Of a stretch of 39,176 bases of DNA, positions 14,472 to 23,264 are shown one piece after another. The stretch is taken from the NCBI GenBank assembly GCA_002394205.1, contig DGTC01000036.1, positions 1 to 39,176 of the forward strand, written 5' to 3'. The notes below the pieces were generated by a model, which saw only the letters and a program-made list of their open reading frames with translations, did no database searches and was not told where the DNA came from. The translations under genes were made by a program, and so were the position numbers. This stretch comes from Lachnospira sp. UBA4346 (lineage in GTDB: Bacteria > Bacillota > Clostridia > Lachnospirales > Lachnospiraceae). How positions within the stretch are numbered: position 1 is the first letter of the stretch; each line of letters begins with the position of its first letter.

Positions 14472-15884
14472 ATGGCAAAAGACAGATTAGCGTGGTTACG
14501 AACCGGAGAGAAGAAGACAACAAAAGAGCAACTATGGTGTATTATTTGCCTGAGTATTCCGGCGATTATTGCACAGATTTCAAGTGTGGTGATGTCCTAT
14601 ATTGATGCTTCGATGGTGGGACACTTAGGAGCGCAGGAGTCGGCATCTATAGGGTTGATGTCTTCTACAACATGGTTAATTGGTGGTATTACGTGTTCCG
14701 TTGCAACGGGATTTACGGTACAGGTTGCACATCGAATTGGAGCAAGTGAAGATGATAAAGCAAGGAAACTGGTTAAACATGGTTTATCAACGATTCTGGT
14801 ATTTAGTGTGTTGGTGGCGATGTTATCCGTGTGTATCGCACCATTTCTGCCGACGTGGTTGGGCGGTGAGATACATTTACGTGCGGATGCTGCAGAATAT
14901 CTGCGTATTTATGCATTTGCACTTCCATTTATGGCACTGGAATATGCAGCAGGCGGAATGTTGCAGGCAAGTGGAAATATGAGGATTCCGAGTGTTATTA
15001 ATGTGATGATGTGCGCATTAGATGTGTTATTTAATGCAGTATTGATATTTCCAACCAGACAGGTTCATGTATTTGGAATTTCATTTACAATGTATGGAGC
15101 GGATTTGAAAGTAGCAGGGGCGGCACTTGGAACAGGACTTGCTGAGGTGGTATGTGCAGTGTGTATGCTTTATTTCTTATTGGTTCGTTCGCATACATTA
15201 CATTTGCGTAAAGAACATGTAGAGAGTAATTATATAGAAGAGTTAAAGCGGGCAACGAAGATTTCTTTGCCAATTATGATTGAAAATACCATTAATGGTG
15301 GTGCGCAGGTCGTATCTACTAGTATTGTAGCACCATTAGGAACGGCATCCATTGCAGCCAATTCCTTCTCGGTAACGGCAGAAGGTCTGTGCTATATGCC
15401 GGGCTACGGTGTGGCATCTGCATCTACGGCACTGATTGGACAGAGCGTAGGAGCAAAAAGGGATGATGCAACCAGAAAATTAAGCTGGCTGACTGTTGGA
15501 TTGGGTTGTTTTTTGATGACAGTAACAGGGGCATTGATGTATATATTTGCGCCACAGATGATTGGAATATTATCGCCGGATCCGGAAATTCAGAATTTAG
15601 GTACGGCAGTACTTCGAATTGAAGCATTTGCAGAGCCGTTTTTTGCAGCAGCCATTGTAACGGCAGGTGTATTTCGTGGAATTGGCAAAACATTTATTTC
15701 GACAGTGCTTAATCTTAGTACGATGTGGATTGTCAGACTTCCGTTGGCTGCGTTTCTTGCACCGAGATATGGACTGCGCGGTGTCTGGGTAGCGATGTGG
15801 CTGCAATTGACAGTGTGTGGTATCTTATTCTTAGTGACACTTTATCGTGAGACAAGAAAGATGAGAGGAAATAAAACGGCATGA
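14472..15884 (+). CDS. MATE-family efflux transporter
   Basis: A 470-residue protein with twelve predicted membrane helices in two homologous halves. The first half begins SIPAIIAQISSVVMSYIDA with MVGHLG, a typical MATE N-terminal region, and the second half repeats the pattern (LPIMIENTINGG). These carriers exchange Na+ or H+ for cationic drugs or metabolites. An AAAAGGAA ribosome site lies 7 bases before the ATG. The stop overlaps the methyltransferase start (ATGA), so the two are co-translated. It shares the family but not close similarity with the second MATE gene at 31034. Confidence 0.88.
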   Translation: MAKDRLAWLRTGEKKTTKEQLWCIICLSIPAIIAQISSVVMSYIDASMVGHLGAQESASIGLMSSTTWLIGGITCSVATGFTVQVAHRIGASEDDKARKLVKHGLSTILVFSVLVAMLSVCIAPFLPTWLGGEIHLRADAAEYLRIYAFALPFMALEYAAGGMLQASGNMRIPSVINVMMCALDVLFNAVLIFPTRQVHVFGISFTMYGADLKVAGAALGTGLAEVVCAVCMLYFLLVRSHTLHLRKEHVESNYIEELKRATKISLPIMIENTINGGAQVVSTSIVAPLGTASIAANSFSVTAEGLCYMPGYGVASASTALIGQSVGAKRDDATRKLSWLTVGLGCFLMTVTGALMYIFAPQMIGILSPDPEIQNLGTAVLRIEAFAEPFFAAAIVTAGVFRGIGKTFISTVLNLSTMWIVRLPLAAFLAPRYGLRGVWVAMWLQLTVCGILFLVTLYRETRKMRGNKTA

Positions 15885-16669
15885 TGGACGAAATCGAACA
15901 GCATTATAATAAATTCAACGAAGAGAAAAGACTCACAAGACGGCATGGACAGGTGGAGTATATTACTTCTATGAAATATATCCATAAATATTTGGAAATG
16001 ATAACAGACCGAGAGAAGAAAGATATTAAGATTATGGATATTGGTGCCGGAACAGGAAGATACAGTGTAGCACTTGCAAATGAGGGATATGATGTAACGG
16101 CGGTCGAATATGTCAAACACAATTTAGGTTTGATAAAGGCAAAAAAAAGTACGGTTAAGGCATATCAGGGAACGGCGGTGTCGTTGAAGCGTTTTGCAAA
16201 TGATACGTATGACGTGACACTTCTTTTCGGTCCGATGTATCATTTATTTGGTGAGGCGGATAAGTTAAAGGCTTTGCAGGAAGCAAAACGAATTACGAAG
16301 CCGGGGGGGGTGCTGCTCGTGGCATATTGTATGAATGAATATTGTGTATTGACGTATGCATTTAAGCAGAATCATATTAAAGAATGTTTAGAAAATGGGA
16401 AGTTAGATGAAACATTTCACTGTATTCAGGAGAAAAAAGACCTCTATGATTATGTGCGCTTAGAGGATATCAATTCATTGAATGAAAAGGCGGAACTTGA
16501 GCGAATTCAGGTGCTGTCTGCAGATGGCCCGGCAGATTATTTGCGCCCGGTGTTAAATCAGATGGATGAGGAAACATTTGCACATTTTATAGAGTATCAT
16601 CTTGCAACGTGTGAACGTCCGGAATTGTTGGGAGCCGGAGCACATATTTTGGATATATTGCGGGTATAG
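15881..16669 (+). CDS. SAM-dependent class I methyltransferase
   Basis: A 262-residue soluble protein. Motif I is IMDIGAGTGRYSVALA (51-66), followed by the acidic residue of motif II in VTAVEYV. A post-motif KPGGVLLVAYC corresponds to the usual strand-helix segment near the active site. The substrate is not visible; small molecules are more likely than DNA or rRNA because no target-recognition domain is present. The KPGG codons contain eight G residues in a row (16303-16310), unusual in an AT-rich gene and prone to slippage. A second in-frame ATG follows the first immediately, so the exact start may be 15881 or 15884. Confidence 0.85.
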   Translation: MMDEIEQHYNKFNEEKRLTRRHGQVEYITSMKYIHKYLEMITDREKKDIKIMDIGAGTGRYSVALANEGYDVTAVEYVKHNLGLIKAKKSTVKAYQGTAVSLKRFANDTYDVTLLFGPMYHLFGEADKLKALQEAKRITKPGGVLLVAYCMNEYCVLTYAFKQNHIKECLENGKLDETFHCIQEKKDLYDYVRLEDINSLNEKAELERIQVLSADGPADYLRPVLNQMDEETFAHFIEYHLATCERPELLGAGAHILDILRV

Positions 16670-16675
16670 ATACAC

Positions 16676-16703
16676 ACAAACAATTCAGTTTGTGCATACT
16701 ATA
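16676..16703 (+). promoter_or_regulatory. Sigma-K/sigma-E-like sporulation promoter of dpaAB
   Basis: CATACTATA (16695-16703) fits the sigma-K -10 pattern CATAnnnTA and is close to the sigma-E -10. An AC dinucleotide lies 17 bases upstream (16676-16677), as the sigma-K -35 requires. Known spoVF (dpa) operons are transcribed in the mother cell by sigma-K. A perfect inverted repeat, CACAAAC (16675-16681) with GTTTGTG (16688-16694), abuts the -10 and could be an operator or the end of the upstream transcript. Confidence 0.5.
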
Positions 16704-16736
16704 AAATAAATCCACAAAAGAAAGGCAGAACAAACA

Positions 16737-17528
16737 ATGCAATTTCTTCTAATTGGAGCTGACAGACGGCAGGATTTTCTATATGACATGTTAAAAAAGC
16801 ATGATTGTCATGTGATTTATGTGAAAGAATTAACAGACGGACAAATTGAAAATCTTCCACAATGCGATGTTGTCTTGCTTCCAGTGTCCAAAAGCAGTAT
16901 GTATTTTGAGAAAATCATTACGAAGTTAAAGGGAAATGAGACGGTATTTGGTTGTAATCTAAAAACGGAAGAGTGGAATAACGTACATCCGACAGGTGCA
17001 TTTCAATGCATTGAATATATGAAAGGAGATGCAACGGCTTACCAAAATGCAATTGCAACGGCAGAAGGCTGTATTGTGGAAATGGTTGTGCATAGCAATC
17101 GGAATATTCATGGAAGTCAATGTCTGATTACAGGTTTTGGCAGATGTGCGCAGGTGTTGGCAGCAAAATTAAAAGGGATGGATGCGAAAGTTACGATTAT
17201 GGCAAGAAATGCAGTTCAGCGTTCTTATGCAGAAGCATGTGGTTATGAAGCATTGGATTTTTTAGAGGAAAAAGCCAAAAATTGGAATACGTTTCACTAT
17301 ATTATAAATACGGTTCCGGCAGAAGTGATTACAGAGAAACAGATTCAAACCATACAACCGGAAACATTGATGGTAGATATTGCGTCAAAGCCGGGAGTTA
17401 AGCAGAATTATTGTGAAAATAATAACATAAAATATATTCATGCATTAGGGCTTCCGGGAAAATATGCACCAGAGACATCTGCAAAAATCTTGTATCAGGT
17501 TATTGCAGAAAAACTTCAGCTTGAATAA
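16737..17528 (+). CDS. dpaA: Dipicolinate synthase subunit A
   Basis: A 263-residue protein matching SpoVFA/DpaA. It has an N-terminal domain of about 115 residues and a Rossmann fold with GFGRCA (133-138) that binds NAD(P). With DpaB it converts a lysine-pathway intermediate (from dihydrodipicolinate) to dipicolinic acid, which is loaded into the spore core as the calcium chelate. It acts in the mother cell. AAAGG lies 11 bases before the ATG. The next gene follows closely. It shows that the host forms endospores or recently did. Confidence 0.9.
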   Translation: MQFLLIGADRRQDFLYDMLKKHDCHVIYVKELTDGQIENLPQCDVVLLPVSKSSMYFEKIITKLKGNETVFGCNLKTEEWNNVHPTGAFQCIEYMKGDATAYQNAIATAEGCIVEMVVHSNRNIHGSQCLITGFGRCAQVLAAKLKGMDAKVTIMARNAVQRSYAEACGYEALDFLEEKAKNWNTFHYIINTVPAEVITEKQIQTIQPETLMVDIASKPGVKQNYCENNNIKYIHALGLPGKYAPETSAKILYQVIAEKLQLE

Positions 17529-17544
17529 TTAAATGGAGGCATAT

Positions 17545-18138
17545 ATGGAACAGAAAGAGCGAAAAATTACCGTTGGCTGGGTAATGACAGGTTCTTTTTG
17601 TACATTCGAAAAAGTCAGTGTGGCAATACAGCAGATGGTACAGCAGGGAATACGTGTGATTCCGGTATTTTCAGAGCGGGTACAGCACACAGATAATCGA
17701 TTTAACAAGGCAAAAGAATATATGCGAAGAATTGAACAGATTACAGGCGAGAAAGGAATTTATACCATTCCGGAAGCAGAGCCGATTGGACCGAAAGCAT
17801 TATTTGATGCATGTATCATTGCTCCGTGCACCGGAAATACGATGGCAAAATTGGCACATGGAATTACAGATTCTACAGCATTGATGGCAGCAAAAGCACA
17901 TTTGCGCAATGAACGGCCGTTGATTATTGCCATTTCCACAAATGATGCATTGGGGCTGAATTTAAAGAATATTGGTCTGCTGATGAATGTGAAGAACATC
18001 TATTTTGTGCCATTTGGACAGGATAATTATAAAAAGAAACAGACATCGATGGTTGCACATATGGATTTGATTTCGAATACGTTAGAAGCAGCATTGCGTG
18101 GGAAGCAGATACAGCCGGTTATTATGGCTTCAAAGTGA
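17545..18138 (+). CDS. dpaB: Dipicolinate synthase subunit B (flavoprotein fold)
   Basis: A 197-residue protein of the flavoprotein family, as SpoVFB/DpaB: TVGWVMTGSFCTFEKV near the N terminus, then APCTGNTMAKLAHGITDS and an ISTNDALGLN segment. It is the partner of DpaA in dipicolinate synthesis. The start is placed at ATG 17545, 5 bases after GGAGG (17535-17539). The earlier ATG at 17533 overlaps that ribosome site and is unlikely to be used. The coding gap to dpaA is 16 bases. No clear terminator follows. Confidence 0.9.
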   Translation: MEQKERKITVGWVMTGSFCTFEKVSVAIQQMVQQGIRVIPVFSERVQHTDNRFNKAKEYMRRIEQITGEKGIYTIPEAEPIGPKALFDACIIAPCTGNTMAKLAHGITDSTALMAAKAHLRNERPLIIAISTNDALGLNLKNIGLLMNVKNIYFVPFGQDNYKKKQTSMVAHMDLISNTLEAALRGKQIQPVIMASK

Positions 18139-18222
18139 TTCTATAATATTTAGTGAATAAAATGAAAATATTATATATACAAATTTTTAAAAGTATAGTA
18201 AAATATAAAATATGGCATAGAA

Positions 18223-18252
18223 AATGTATTGTATGCTAAGATAATGTATTGT
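18223..18252 (+). repeat. Paired 10-bp direct repeat
   Basis: AATGTATTGT occurs at 18223-18232 and 18243-18252, start to start exactly 20 bases, about two helical turns. It lies 70-100 bases before the methyl-accepting signalling gene and could bind a regulator; no regulator is identified. Confidence 0.4.
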
Positions 18253-18321
18253 GCAAATGGGAATCGTGAGCAATTGATTTTCCGTGTGACAATAGAAATG
18301 TTCGAAAGTGGGGATGTTTGA

Positions 18322-18963
18322 ATGACAAATGAAGTTTTAATGAGCAATTTAACAGAAATCTTAAATGGTCTTGATGATTCACAGGAAAAGTTAGAAAAAG
18401 ACGCTTTTGATGTTATCAATTCGTCAGATACATCATTGAATCTGGTTAAGGAAAGTATTGGCAGTGTTGAAGAAATCTTAACAATGATTGAAACTTTAAA
18501 TAAAGTAGTAGATGAGTCATCAGCTAAAATTCGTGAATTGGAAAATTTATCAACAAAGATTGAGCAGTTTGCATCTGTTATTGCATCCATTTCAAATAAG
18601 ACAAATATTCTTTCGTTGAATGCGTCAATTGAAGCAGCAAGAGCAGGTGAGCATGGAAGAGGATTTGCTGTTGTTGCGAGTGAGGTACGTAATCTTGCAT
18701 CCCAGTCAGCAAAATCATCAAAGGAAATTACAGATACGATTAATCAGGTTCAGTCATCAGTAAAAGAGACTGTAGAATCTATGAACAGCATCTATGAGAC
18801 AGCAGTTCAGCAGAAGGAAAAGGCAGATATGGTAGGTACAGTATTGAATAAAGTAATCGATGCAGCGTATACAGCAAATGAAGTTGCTAGAAACATCGAA
18901 AATGAAATTGCTTACCAGAGAGAAATTACAGACGAAGCAAAGAATGCCATTCAGGGAATGTAA
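18322..18963 (+). CDS. Soluble methyl-accepting signalling domain protein (no sensor, no membrane anchor)
   Basis: A 213-residue all-helical protein. The conserved chemoreceptor hairpin tip is at about 91-126 (NKTNILSLNASIEAARAGE, then HGRGFAVVASEVRNLA). Flanking helices form the antiparallel coiled coil that contacts CheA and CheW. No transmembrane segment, HAMP, PAS or other input domain is present, and the N-terminal arm of about 80 residues is short. No chemotaxis or flagellar genes are in the window. It may add to cytoplasmic receptor arrays or act as an adaptor. A GTGGGGA ribosome site precedes the ATG. Confidence 0.88.
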   Translation: MTNEVLMSNLTEILNGLDDSQEKLEKDAFDVINSSDTSLNLVKESIGSVEEILTMIETLNKVVDESSAKIRELENLSTKIEQFASVIASISNKTNILSLNASIEAARAGEHGRGFAVVASEVRNLASQSAKSSKEITDTINQVQSSVKETVESMNSIYETAVQQKEKADMVGTVLNKVIDAAYTANEVARNIENEIAYQREITDEAKNAIQGM

Positions 18964-19017
18964 TTTGTAATTTTAATGACAGAATAATCAATATCAATAA
19001 AATATAAATGAATGTAA

Positions 19018-19064
19018 AGTCCGGTATAGAGATACTCAGAGGAGTGTTTTTATATCGGATTTTT
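19018..19064 (+). terminator. Hairpin terminator after the signalling gene
   Basis: TCCGGTATA (19020-19028) pairs with TATATCGGA (19051-19059), with an inner ATACTC/GAGTGT stem, followed by five T residues. Confidence 0.85.
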
Positions 19065-19108
19065 GTTTGTCCAATGTTTTTATAAGGATCTTTTATTTTT
19101 GCACAATA

Positions 19109-19138
19109 TTGACACTTGTTTTTTTTTTTTGTTAGTAT
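19109..19138 (+). promoter_or_regulatory. Promoter with a T12 tract in its spacer
   Basis: A perfect TTGACA (19109-19114), an 18-base spacer and TAGTAT (19133-19138). Twelve consecutive T residues (19119-19130) fill most of the spacer. A better -10, TATATA, lies at 19136-19141 but at 21-base spacing. Changes in tract length would alter which box is usable. Confidence 0.55.
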
Positions 19139-19212
19139 ATATTTATATTGGGAATATATCAGACTATATGAATACTGTATTTATTCTCAAAATCAAAAAC
19201 AAGGAGGAGCTT

Positions 19213-22200
19213 ATGAGAAAACGAATGGTAAAAGCGTCTGTCAGTGCGTGTCTGGCAGCAGTCATGCTGTGTGAAACAAGCGTATTGGATGCAGCAGCGG
19301 TCAGTGCAGCACCGATTCCTGCGCAGACGAGCGCACAGACGGAAGTGGCGACAGAAAAAGGCACGGAAGTCAGAAAACAGACACAGACAAACGAAACAGA
19401 GCAGACAACAGATGCTCGTACAGAAACTGTGGAAACAAAAGAACAGAAAGAAATGACCGAATCACAGAAAAAGAGCGTAACAACACAGGTGGAGACACCA
19501 TCTGCAACACAAAGTGTTACAGAACGTGAAGTGTCTGATACGCAAAATGCAGAATCTGTGGCAGTACAGGAAGACATTGTTGTAACAGAAGAGGAAGAGG
19601 TGGTCGCAGACGGCGTGGATACACCGGCGAGTGACTTTACCTACACAACAGATGAAGAAAAGAAGACTGCAACAATTACAGCCTATAAAGGAAGTGCGAC
19701 AACCGTAGTGATTCCGTCTGCGATTGGGGTATATACTGTTACAGAGATTGCAGACAAGGCATTTTATAAGAATGAGAATATTAAAACAGTAACAATTCCA
19801 AATACAGTAGAGAAAATTGGAAGTTCTGATACAAAGGCTGCTGGTGTATTTAGAGATTGTGTGAATTTAAGAACGGTTACGATTACAGAAGGAAGCAAAG
19901 AAATGTATATTGGAACAAGGGCGTTTCAGGGTTGTAAAATACTTCGTGCAATCGTGGTTCCGGGAAATTGTTCAACGATTTATAATTCTGCATTTGAAGA
20001 CTGTGTGTTATTAAGAAGTGCGGAATACAAAGAATCTACAAATGGAATTACACATCAAATCTCTGCAAGTGCTTTTAAGAACTGTAAGTCCTTATTAAAT
20101 CTTACATTGGGAGAGGGATTGAAGTCCATTGACTCACAGGCATTTTATGGAAATGCATTGTTAAAAGATTTTACATTCCCCTCATCGATTGTTGATGGAT
20201 TTATTGGAGAAAAAGCATTTTATGACTGTGATAAACTGACAAATATTACGATTCCGGGCGGAAAGTTATATAATGGTGTATTTGCAAATTGCGATGGATT
20301 ACAGAAGGTCACCATATCATCGAAAGTAACACAGCTTGGAACAGATGATACTGAGAAAGCAGGTGTGTTTCAAAATTGTAAGGCACTTCAGACGGTAGTG
20401 CTTGAAAAGCCGAAAGAAAAAATGGCAATTGGACAAAGTGTATTCTATGGATGTACGGCACTTACCGATATTAAGATTCCGTCAAATTATTCTAAAATTG
20501 GTGATAAAGCATTTTATGGGTGTACAGCATTGTATTCAGCTTCAATTCCTGCCAGTGTGACAGATATGGGAGTATCAGCTTTTGAAAATTGTACAACATT
20601 GAAAAAGATTGGACTTCCATCTGCATTGAGTCATATTCCAGAGGCTGCATTTAAACGCTGCTATGCATTAGAGACAGTTACGATTCCAAAAGGAAATAAA
20701 AGTGCTGCAATTGAAAAGAGTGCATTTGAAAATTGCAGTTCGTTAAAGTCAATTACACTTCCAGCGAATTATATAAAAATCAAAGAAGCAGCTTTTAAGA
20801 ATTGTACCTTATTACAGAGTGTTTCCGTAACGAATAAGTTATTAGAAATCCAGTATGAAGCATTCTACGGATGTAAGAACTTAGAGGATATTAACTTACA
20901 GGAAGGAATCACAATATTAGGAGGTGGTGCTTTCGAGTATTGTTCAAGTTTAAAGAGTATTGTTATCCCTTCTACAGTTACTTCATTAGGAGAATATGTT
21001 TTTGCTTACTGCAGCTCTTTATCAGATGTATTAATTGCGAAAGGTGAATCATCAAATAACATTCCAAGAGGGATGTTTTATTATTGTATTTCATTGAAGG
21101 ACATTGTGATTCCGGGAAATTATGTGTATATTGGCCATTTACCTTTTTATGGCTGTTCAGTACTTGAGAACATTTATTGGGAAGAAGGACAGGACTATAA
21201 TAGTCAAGAAATAGGATATTATGCATTTGATATGAAATATTCTAATATGTTGAAGAAAATATCAATTCCTAGAACAGTTGGGAAGATTGATTATAATGCA
21301 ATAAGTACTTATAGCGTTCATTGTGTTATAGAAGGAAATAAAGGAACAGCAGCCGAAAAGTTTGCAAAAGAAAAAAGTTTCACATTTCAAACACCTTCCG
21401 AGCCATTATCAATCGCTGCAAAGGTAAGTGGCACAGATATGCATAAGGGGGATGTGGTTAGTATCGATGCCAGTGCCAGAGGCGGCGAAGGCATCTATGA
21501 ATACAGACTGTTAGAATATGATACCGCAACAAAGGATTGGAATGTTTTAGTAGATTATCAGTTATCCAGTGGTTTTACATGGAAGTCGGACAGTTCGACA
21601 ACAAAGAGATTCTGTGTAGAAGTACAGGATGGTAACGGTGATGTTGTTCGAAGCACAGCAATGAATGTTAATGTAGATCCATTGAGCAGTTCTCTGCGCA
21701 CCAATACGTTAAAACCGGAACTTGGAACGACAGTTAAGATGGTTGCAAGTGCCAGCGGCGGTGAAGGTGGTTATACATATCAGTTCGTTGTATATAACAT
21801 GAACGATAAAAAGAATGAATATGTTAAGGATTACAGTAGTGCAAGTACGATTACCTGGACACCGAAGACAGCAGGCAACAGAAAAGTATATGTGCGTGTC
21901 AAGGATAAGGCAGGTCAGATTGTTAAGAGTTCAGAATTAACCGTCAGCGTCAATGAGAAATTATCCGCAGCAGCCAAGATGGCAACGATAATCGGCGGCG
22001 TGAAAGTGACCGGAATCGGAGCCGGCGGTGACGGCAAGTATGAATACAAGTTTGTGATGTATACACCGGCAACGCAGAAATGGACACTGCTGCAGAATTA
22101 TAGTGCAACCAATACATACACATGGAAGATTTCCGGAACAAGCGCACGTCAGATTTATGTAGATGTCAGAGACGGAAACGGAAAGACAGCAAGAAGTGCG

Positions 22201-23085
22201 GCACTTTCTGTCGGCGTTGGAACATTAAAGCCAAAGGTAAGTCTGACAACAAGTGCAACGAATGTAAAGGCAGGAACATCCGTAAAATTTACGGCAAAAG
22301 CATCTGATGGCAGTGGAAGTTATCAGTACAAGTTCCTGTTACAGAATCCGACAACAGGAAAGTTTGCAGTATTAAAAGATTACAGTACGGCAAATACATA
22401 TACATGGAAGGCAGGCGGAAGCGGCAAGAGAAATGTATTTGTAGACGTGAAGGATAGTAAGGGACAAATAACAAGAAGTACGGCAGTAGTTGTCAATACA
22501 ACAGCAGCGGTAACGAAACCAACAGCGAAGGTAACAGCAAATGTTACAAAGGCAGCAGCCGGCAGTAAAGTAACGGTAAAAGCAACTGCAACAGGTGGTT
22601 CTGGAAACTATCAGTACAGATACCTGTTAAAGAACCCGAAGACAGGAAATATTGTAGAATTAAAAGGTTACAGCAGTTCGAACACGTATGTATGGACAGC
22701 AGGCGGAAGCGGTGCAAGACATTTGCTCGTGGATGTAAAAGACAGCAAGGGACAGGTAACAAGAAGTGCCGCATACGGCGTGACTGTAACAGCACAGCCA
22801 AAGAAGCTGACAGCATCAGTAAAGGCTGATAAAGCAACCGTGAAAAAAGGTTCAAAGGTAACACTGACAGCGACTGCAACAGGGGGAACAGGAAGTTATC
22901 AGTACAGATTTTTACTAAAGAATCCGACAACAGGCAAGTGGGCAGAGTTAAAGTCATACAGCAGTGCAAACAAATATGTATGGACAGCTGGTGGCGAGAA
23001 TGCAAGACATGTCTATGTGGATATCAAGGACAGTAAAGGAACAGTTATCAGAAGTTCCGCATATGGAATTAAAATTACAAAATAA
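19213..23085 (+). CDS. Large secreted BspA-type leucine-rich-repeat protein with six C-terminal beta-sandwich repeats
   Basis: A 1290-residue exported protein. A signal peptide (about 1-33, VSA-AP cleavage likely) is followed by a Thr/Glu/Gln-rich linker (about 35-135). Roughly 20 BspA/LRR_5 repeats run over 140-725, each with the rhythm AFxNCxxLxxIxIPxxxxxI. Six repeats of about 93 residues (about 730-1290) follow, each with GGxGxYxYxF, an aromatic YxW turn and VxVxDxxGxxxRS; the last three are the most alike. They resemble Ig/PKD-like modules. There is no LPXTG, SLH or choline-type anchor. BspA proteins bind host matrix or other bacteria; that role is inferred. The start has AAGGAGG just before it. 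An in-frame ATG at 19063 is rejected because it lies upstream of the promoter. Confidence 0.9.
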   Translation: MRKRMVKASVSACLAAVMLCETSVLDAAAVSAAPIPAQTSAQTEVATEKGTEVRKQTQTNETEQTTDARTETVETKEQKEMTESQKKSVTTQVETPSATQSVTEREVSDTQNAESVAVQEDIVVTEEEEVVADGVDTPASDFTYTTDEEKKTATITAYKGSATTVVIPSAIGVYTVTEIADKAFYKNENIKTVTIPNTVEKIGSSDTKAAGVFRDCVNLRTVTITEGSKEMYIGTRAFQGCKILRAIVVPGNCSTIYNSAFEDCVLLRSAEYKESTNGITHQISASAFKNCKSLLNLTLGEGLKSIDSQAFYGNALLKDFTFPSSIVDGFIGEKAFYDCDKLTNITIPGGKLYNGVFANCDGLQKVTISSKVTQLGTDDTEKAGVFQNCKALQTVVLEKPKEKMAIGQSVFYGCTALTDIKIPSNYSKIGDKAFYGCTALYSASIPASVTDMGVSAFENCTTLKKIGLPSALSHIPEAAFKRCYALETVTIPKGNKSAAIEKSAFENCSSLKSITLPANYIKIKEAAFKNCTLLQSVSVTNKLLEIQYEAFYGCKNLEDINLQEGITILGGGAFEYCSSLKSIVIPSTVTSLGEYVFAYCSSLSDVLIAKGESSNNIPRGMFYYCISLKDIVIPGNYVYIGHLPFYGCSVLENIYWEEGQDYNSQEIGYYAFDMKYSNMLKKISIPRTVGKIDYNAISTYSVHCVIEGNKGTAAEKFAKEKSFTFQTPSEPLSIAAKVSGTDMHKGDVVSIDASARGGEGIYEYRLLEYDTATKDWNVLVDYQLSSGFTWKSDSSTTKRFCVEVQDGNGDVVRSTAMNVNVDPLSSSLRTNTLKPELGTTVKMVASASGGEGGYTYQFVVYNMNDKKNEYVKDYSSASTITWTPKTAGNRKVYVRVKDKAGQIVKSSELTVSVNEKLSAAAKMATIIGGVKVTGIGAGGDGKYEYKFVMYTPATQKWTLLQNYSATNTYTWKISGTSARQIYVDVRDGNGKTARSAALSVGVGTLKPKVSLTTSATNVKAGTSVKFTAKASDGSGSYQYKFLLQNPTTGKFAVLKDYSTANTYTWKAGGSGKRNVFVDVKDSKGQITRSTAVVVNTTAAVTKPTAKVTANVTKAAAGSKVTVKATATGGSGNYQYRYLLKNPKTGNIVELKGYSSSNTYVWTAGGSGARHLLVDVKDSKGQVTRSAAYGVTVTAQPKKLTASVKADKATVKKGSKVTLTATATGGTGSYQYRFLLKNPTTGKWAELKSYSSANKYVWTAGGENARHVYVDIKDSKGTVIRSSAYGIKITK

Positions 23086-23130
23086 GTTGGAATCATTAAG
23101 AAACTTAGTGAACCGACGATGAGAAAATGG

Positions 23131-23197
23131 AAGCAGAGAAATAAAATCGTTTATCGGATGACAATACAGGATATCAGATTGAATTTCTCTGCTTTTT
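23131..23197 (+). terminator. Terminator of the BspA-like gene
   Basis: A perfect 12-bp stem (23131-23142 with 23183-23194) encloses a 40-base loop and ends in a run of five T residues. Confidence 0.75.
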
Positions 23198-23264
23198 AAA
23201 AATACGAAATCTAAAATCTGTGCCGTAGGAGCGTGGAGCTTTAGATGAGAATGGAGGGTTATTT

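Noticed and set aside
19063..19212. In-frame N-terminal extension of 50 residues on the BspA-like protein
   Set aside because: It would start upstream of the promoter and read through it; the ATG at 19213 has AAGGAGG and begins a proper signal peptide.
22544..23005. Long minus-strand frame within the BspA-like gene
   Set aside because: It arises from the repeated modules on the opposite strand, and its composition is unlike a real protein.
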